Positions 60,701 through 64,000 of a stretch of DNA of 64,000 bases are shown piece by piece; position 1 is the first letter of the stretch; every line of letters starts with the position of its first letter. A program made the position numbers and the translations under genes. This DNA is from Amyelois transitella (taxonomy: Eukaryota; Arthropoda; Insecta; Lepidoptera; Pyralidae), in contig NC_083506.1 of the NCBI RefSeq assembly GCF_032362555.1, positions 791,501 to 855,500 of the forward strand, given 5' to 3'. The notes under the pieces are model-generated. The model saw only the letters and a list, made by a program, of their open reading frames with translations, searched no databases and was not told where the DNA came from.

Positions 60701-63429
60701 AAAAAAGTAAAAAAGGAGTAGGAAATGGTGTAGGAAAAAAGGAGACTATAATACGATTATCACTCACTTTCAAACTCATGGTAGGAAAATAATCGGCGAG
60801 CGCGCTGTATCCCAAATAATGCGTCACCGTCCCGAATCCTAGCAGGTATTTCAATGTATTTTGCACTGAAACAAACAAAAATATTATTAGAAACATCGCT
60901 GCCCCTGAATTCAAAAATTTAAAATTATTATTCATTATAGGATACTATCATATCGCTTAATAATTGTTTTACAGCATTGGTTTAGTTTACTGCCGCTTCC
61001 AAGACGTCAGTGCTTAAGAAGCGGTAACAAACTGCACTGCAGCATTTTCTTCAACAACGTCAACTTCACTGTTGAATGCATGTCATATGTTCATATAACA
61101 ATGAACCAATTGCTTTTATATTTATATATATAAATTATTAATATTAATAAATAATAATATATAAAAATATATATATAATAAATATATACGGGACAAATTA
61201 CATTGAGTTATGCCCTGGCCGGGATTCGAACCCGGGACCCCCGATGTCACAGACAAGCGTAATACCGCTGCGCCGCAGAGGCCGTAATTTTCTATTTTAG
61301 CACTTTACCGATTCGACCTACGACGCTCTCCACACTCATCACCCTGTCAGCAGATAAAGCCATTTACCTACCTAGGAATCCTGCGACGATCCCCATAGTG
61401 GTGGGGAGGCTGGCTGCGCACACGCCGTCCCGTTTCAACGTCTTCTCGTCGATCTTCGAAGCCACCACCAGCGGCGGCGCACACTACAATACAACACATA
61501 TACATACTTAAATCACATCTTTTTCATGCCGTGTGGTACCCGGCACCAATGCAAAAAAGAATAGGACCACTCCATCTCTTTCCCATGGATGTCGTAAAAG
61601 GCGACTAAGGGATAGGCAAACAAACTTGGGATTCTTTTTTAAGCGATGGGCTAGCAACCTGTCACTATTTGAATCTCAATTCTATCATTAAGCTAAATAG
61701 CTGAACGTGGCCATTCAGTCTTTTCAAGACTGTTGGCTCTGTCTACCCCGCAAGGGATATAGACGTGACCATATGTATGCAGAGACAACATGTTAAGACT
61801 AACATTCCCCATTAAAATTGAGACATTAATTCATTTATTTCTATTGTCCACACTCGTTTCTGGTATATTATTGCAAAGTCCCTAAATAAAAATAACCTAA
61901 GACTATAGTTACCATTACTATTTTTGTTTTCTACCTCCGAAATCTTTACTTATGTGTATTGTTCTACAATACTTTCATACCGTACGCATTCCCTACACAT
62001 TATTATTATTAACTTATCTTTTCTTTTACTAACAATACCTACTTGTTGTGTTTGTTTTTTTATGTTTGTACATTTGTTAACCTTCTCCTTTCAGTTCCAA
62101 AACCAATTTCGAAAACTTTGTGTCTCTTCAAACCATGACATTGGCATGAATCACCTAAAGTCCGGTGGAAGCCATTATATAGAAAAGTAAGAGACAATGT
62201 GCCGTGTGGTTCCCGGCACCAATAGAAGATAGAATAGGACCACTCCATCTCTTTCCCATGGATGTTGTAAAAGGCGACAAAGGGATAGGCTTACAAACTT
62301 GAGATTCTTTTTTAGGCGATGGGCTAGCAATCTGTCACTATTTGAATCTCAAAGCCAAATAGCTGAACGTGGCCTATCAGAGTCTTTACAAGACTATTAG
62401 CTCTGTCTACCCCGCAAGGGATATAGACGTGATTATATGTATGTATAAATGAAAGAGACAATAAAAAGACTCACAGCAAAACAAGCAGTCTCCCCGGGCA
62501 CTATGAACTGTATGTGACCAGAGACAGCATTCTCGCTGACTCCCGACTCGAACCATTTCTGGTTCAGCTCATTGCACGCCGTGTTTATGGCCATGCGAGC
62601 CTCGAAGTTGTCCACGCAGCTCAGCACGAGGTCTACCGGACCCCCGGACAGACTTCCTGTCCTGGAAATTAATTAAATAAAACCAAATTAATTAATTGAA
62701 TTAAATGAACATGCATATATATAGTCACGTCTATATTCTTAACGGGGTAGACAATGCCAAAAGTCTTGATAACACTGAAAGGCACATTGAGCTGTATGGC
62801 TTTATGATGAAATTGATATTTAACTTGTGAAAGCTTGTTAGATCATCGCCTACAAGATAAAATCAAAGTTTATAAGCTTATCCCTTAGTCGCCTTTTATG
62901 ACATCAATGGGAAAGATACGAAGTGGTTCTATTATAAAGGGCTGGAAACCACACAGCACAAATGAAAGTAAATCATTGATTATTCCTTAAATAATTGACC
63001 TAGGTATTAGAAACGAGGTTATGGTTATCATATTCAAAACTTGGGATTCCTTTTAAGGCGATGGGTTAGCAACCTGTCACTATTTGAATCTCAATTCTAT
63101 CATCAAGCCAAATACCTGAACGTGGCCATTCAGTCTTTTCAAGACTGTTGGCCCCGTCTACCCCGCAAGAGATATAGACGTGACCATATGTATGTATGTA
63201 TATTCAAAATTCATTAAAAACAAAACACCAACCTGATTGTATCGCAAAAGTTCTGGAAATTATCCAGCGTTGTGATGTTATAGTTGTAAGCGTCTATCGT
63301 CACGTCGGGATTTATATTTTGCAAAGTCGCAGCAGCCGCGTCCACCTTGCTGAGACCCGCTTGGTGTGGTTGGAAGAATAAGCGGTTCATATTCGCTAGT
63401 TCCACTTTGTCATAGTCAAACAGGATGAG
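57652..63429 (-). CDS. UBA5: UBA5, UFM1-activating enzyme (last seven coding exons)
   Basis: Seven minus-strand exons (63429-63233, 62661-62475, 61483-61372, 60865-60768, 60448-60322, 59215-59142, 57765-57652) join in frame to give 302 residues; the first ~100, including the ATP-binding glycine loop, lie beyond the right edge. UBA5 adenylates UFM1, carries it as a thioester and hands it to UFC1, mainly for ER-related ufmylation. Visible are [18 protein letters not shown] and [14 protein letters not shown] of the adenylation domain, zinc ligands in CFAC and CDDSHC, the catalytic Cys in [12 protein letters not shown], the UFM1/GABARAP-binding WGISLVDE, and the UFC1-binding tail [12 protein letters not shown]. 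Everything conserved is intact. The gene converges on MSH5. Confidence 0.97.
58018..58957 (-). mobile_element. 5'-truncated CR1-type LINE
   Basis: The coding part at 58309-58950 encodes only the C-terminal end of a reverse transcriptase ORF ([40 protein letters not shown], then a Leu-rich tail). It is followed by ~290 bp of 3' UTR and an (ATAAATAA)n tail at 58018-58042. It lies in the last UBA5 intron in the same orientation as the gene. Confidence 0.85.
59006..59092 (-). repeat. Family A 3' fragment
   Basis: (CATA)n, 'cggggtagacagagtcttga', 'taagttcaactatttagctt'. Decayed. Confidence 0.7.
59142..59215 (-). CDS. UBA5: UBA5 exon with UFM1/GABARAP-interacting motif
   Basis: Acceptor CTATTTCAG, donor GTAAGA. 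Completes WGISLVDE and encodes [18 protein letters not shown]. Confidence 0.93.
59634..59876 (+). mobile_element. tRNA-headed SINE (family B)
   Basis: Head 'ctctgtggcgcagcggtagt' with B box GGTTCGAATCC, body 'aagaactttttctgattggc' and end (TTTA)n. It lies in a UBA5 intron and directly abuts the 54-bp minisatellite. Confidence 0.88.
59883..60314. repeat. 54-bp minisatellite, eight units
   Basis: Units start at 59883 and every 54 bp to 60261 ('cagtggtaacattgttctct' or 'ttccct', then 'cgaacaaagagtcggggtga'). They differ by only a few substitutions. The period is a multiple of three, so both strands are open through it. The array lies between a SINE and the splice donor of a UBA5 exon. Confidence 0.95.
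60322..60448 (-). CDS. UBA5: UBA5 exon with second zinc pair
   Basis: Acceptor TTTTTTTAATAG, donor GTGAGT. Encodes [16 protein letters not shown] and an acidic run to ADNHW. The first intron base is 60321. The 54-bp minisatellite begins within a few bases of it. Confidence 0.96.
60768..60865 (-). CDS. UBA5: UBA5 exon encoding [19 protein letters not shown]
   Basis: Acceptor TTTGTTTCAG, donor GTGAGT. Ends DYFPTMSLK in phase 0. Confidence 0.96.
61188..61286 (-). mobile_element. tRNA-headed SINE (family B), body deleted
   Basis: Reverse of the SINE head with A and B boxes, joined directly to the SINE end ('atatacgggacaaattacat'). The middle ~140 bp is missing. Confidence 0.82.
61372..61483 (-). 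CDS. UBA5: UBA5 exon with the catalytic cysteine
   Basis: Acceptor ATTGTAG, donor GTAGGT. Encodes [20 protein letters not shown] then [17 protein letters not shown]. Confidence 0.97.
61530..61782 (+). repeat. Family A repeat, full length
   Basis: 'gccgtgtggtacccggcacc' to 'gacgtgaccatatgtatgca'. In a UBA5 intron. Confidence 0.9.
62189..62462 (+). repeat. Family A repeat with 10-bp target duplication beside a UBA5 donor
   Basis: AAGAGACAAT at 62189-62198 and 62453-62462 brackets a full copy. The insertion point is 12-22 bp from the intron's first base (62474). Confidence 0.92.
62475..62661 (-). CDS. UBA5: UBA5 exon encoding [14 protein letters not shown]
   Basis: Acceptor AATTTCCAG, donor GTGAGT. 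Ends CFA, so the CFAC zinc pair spans this junction. A family A copy lies 12 bp inside the following intron. Confidence 0.96.
62712..62958 (-). repeat. Family A repeat
   Basis: 'agtcacgtctatattcttaa' to 'gctggaaaccacacagcac'. Diverged. Confidence 0.83.
63035..63203 (+). repeat. Family A repeat, 5'-truncated
   Basis: 'aaacttgggattccttttaa' to 'gacgtgaccatatgtatgta'. Ends 30 bp from a UBA5 splice donor. Confidence 0.85.
63233..63429 (-). CDS. UBA5: UBA5 exon encoding [15 protein letters not shown]
   Basis: Acceptor TTTCAAG, donor GTTGGT. Starts in phase 0 and leaves two bases. It continues to [15 protein letters not shown]. Confidence 0.95.
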
Positions 63430-63465
63430 CTTGAAAGGAAATTGTAAACAATAAATTAAACTGAT

Positions 63466-63622
63466 AAAGGCGACTAAGTGATAGGCTTATATACTTGGGA
63501 TTCCTTTTTAAAGTGATGGGCTAGCAACCCGTCACTATTTGAATCTCAATTCTATCATTAAACCAAACAGCTGAGCATGGCTTTTCAGTCTTTAGATGCC
63601 TGCTGGCTCTGTCTACCACGCA
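63466..63622 (+). repeat. Family A repeat, both ends missing
   Basis: 'aaggcgactaagtgataggc' to 'ggctctgtctaccacgcagg'. Confidence 0.8.
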
Positions 63623-63844
63623 GGTTAAATTAATCTACGGTCCCATAAATTTAAAAAGCTTATTTCGAAGCTGGTTAAAGTTTTAAGGCAATGATGTCAA
63701 AGTTATGCAAAACAAGCATAACTTTGACATGAAAAATGTTATCTCCAAAAAAATTTTTTGCTGTGAGTATAAGTCATACTATATTATATGTAAGTGGATT
63801 AAGTAACCTATTATTCATATTTTTATTTCTTTTTCAGTTATCGC

Positions 63845-63965
63845 ACCACCCGTACATCCATCTCAGTTTGGTCCAAAGTTTCAACTGGCAGAGAATGCCT
63901 TGTGGCATTAAGTCCACCTGTTGTACATTTTACATGCATTAAGTTTAAATAAATAAAAGGCAATA
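63845..63965 (+). mobile_element. LINE 3' tail fragment
   Basis: 'aatgccttgtggcattaagt' and 'gtttaaataaataaaaggca' resemble CR1-type 3' ends (compare 12255-12400). Non-coding. Confidence 0.55.
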
Positions 63966-64000
63966 AAGCCTAATTGGAATCTCATTTTTTTTCTATGAAT

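Noticed and set aside
61200..61286. tRNA gene on the minus strand
   Set aside because: It is the head of the same SINE, fused to the SINE's own end after an internal deletion.

Overview
The window looks like a piece of a moth or butterfly (Lepidoptera) nuclear genome. It is AT-rich, its host genes are split into many short exons with ordinary GT/AG introns, and it is packed with repeats of lepidopteran type: (TATG)n-tailed RTE retroposons, a tRNA-headed SINE, a Helitron-like family with the 'CCCGCGACTTCGTCCGCG' end, and a TED-like errantivirus. Complete MSH5 and caveolin genes argue against a higher fly such as Drosophila, which lacks both. The species cannot be named from the sequence.

Layout. 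1-9.1 kb is mostly one errantivirus (1371-8948): identical 283-bp LTRs, gag, pol reached by a -1 frameshift, and env. It sits inside a copy of the most common local repeat. 9.1-21.2 kb is repeat-rich intergenic or intronic DNA in which I see no host exon. 21.2-30.6 kb holds the last six coding exons of an unrecognised plus-strand gene (Arg/Glu-rich helical segment followed by a Ser/Pro-rich tail); a 2.7-kb antisense CR1/jockey-type LINE lies in its third visible intron. 33.9-40.8 kb holds a plus-strand caveolin gene (three visible coding exons). 41.8-56.4 kb holds a complete plus-strand MSH5 gene, read exon by exon as 18 phase-compatible exons encoding 827 residues; a full-length intact RTE element (44.6-48.0 kb) lies in intron 4. 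57.65-63.4 kb holds the last seven coding exons of UBA5 on the minus strand, convergent with MSH5; its first exons lie beyond the right edge.

About 45 pieces of one 0.27-kb repeat (called family A here) are scattered on both strands. The full-length RTE in MSH5 begins with the same ~95 bases as family A and ends with a related tail, so family A looks like a non-autonomous partner or derivative of this RTE. Copies with clear 10-22 bp target duplications support target-primed insertion.

The host genes have unrelated jobs: MSH5 (meiotic crossover MutS homologue), UBA5 (E1 enzyme for UFM1) and caveolin (membrane coat protein). No operon-like logic is expected or seen. The most interesting features are the structurally intact errantivirus with its inferred env splice, the RTE/family A relationship, a 54-bp minisatellite abutting a UBA5 splice donor, and a decayed copy of an MSH5 exon.
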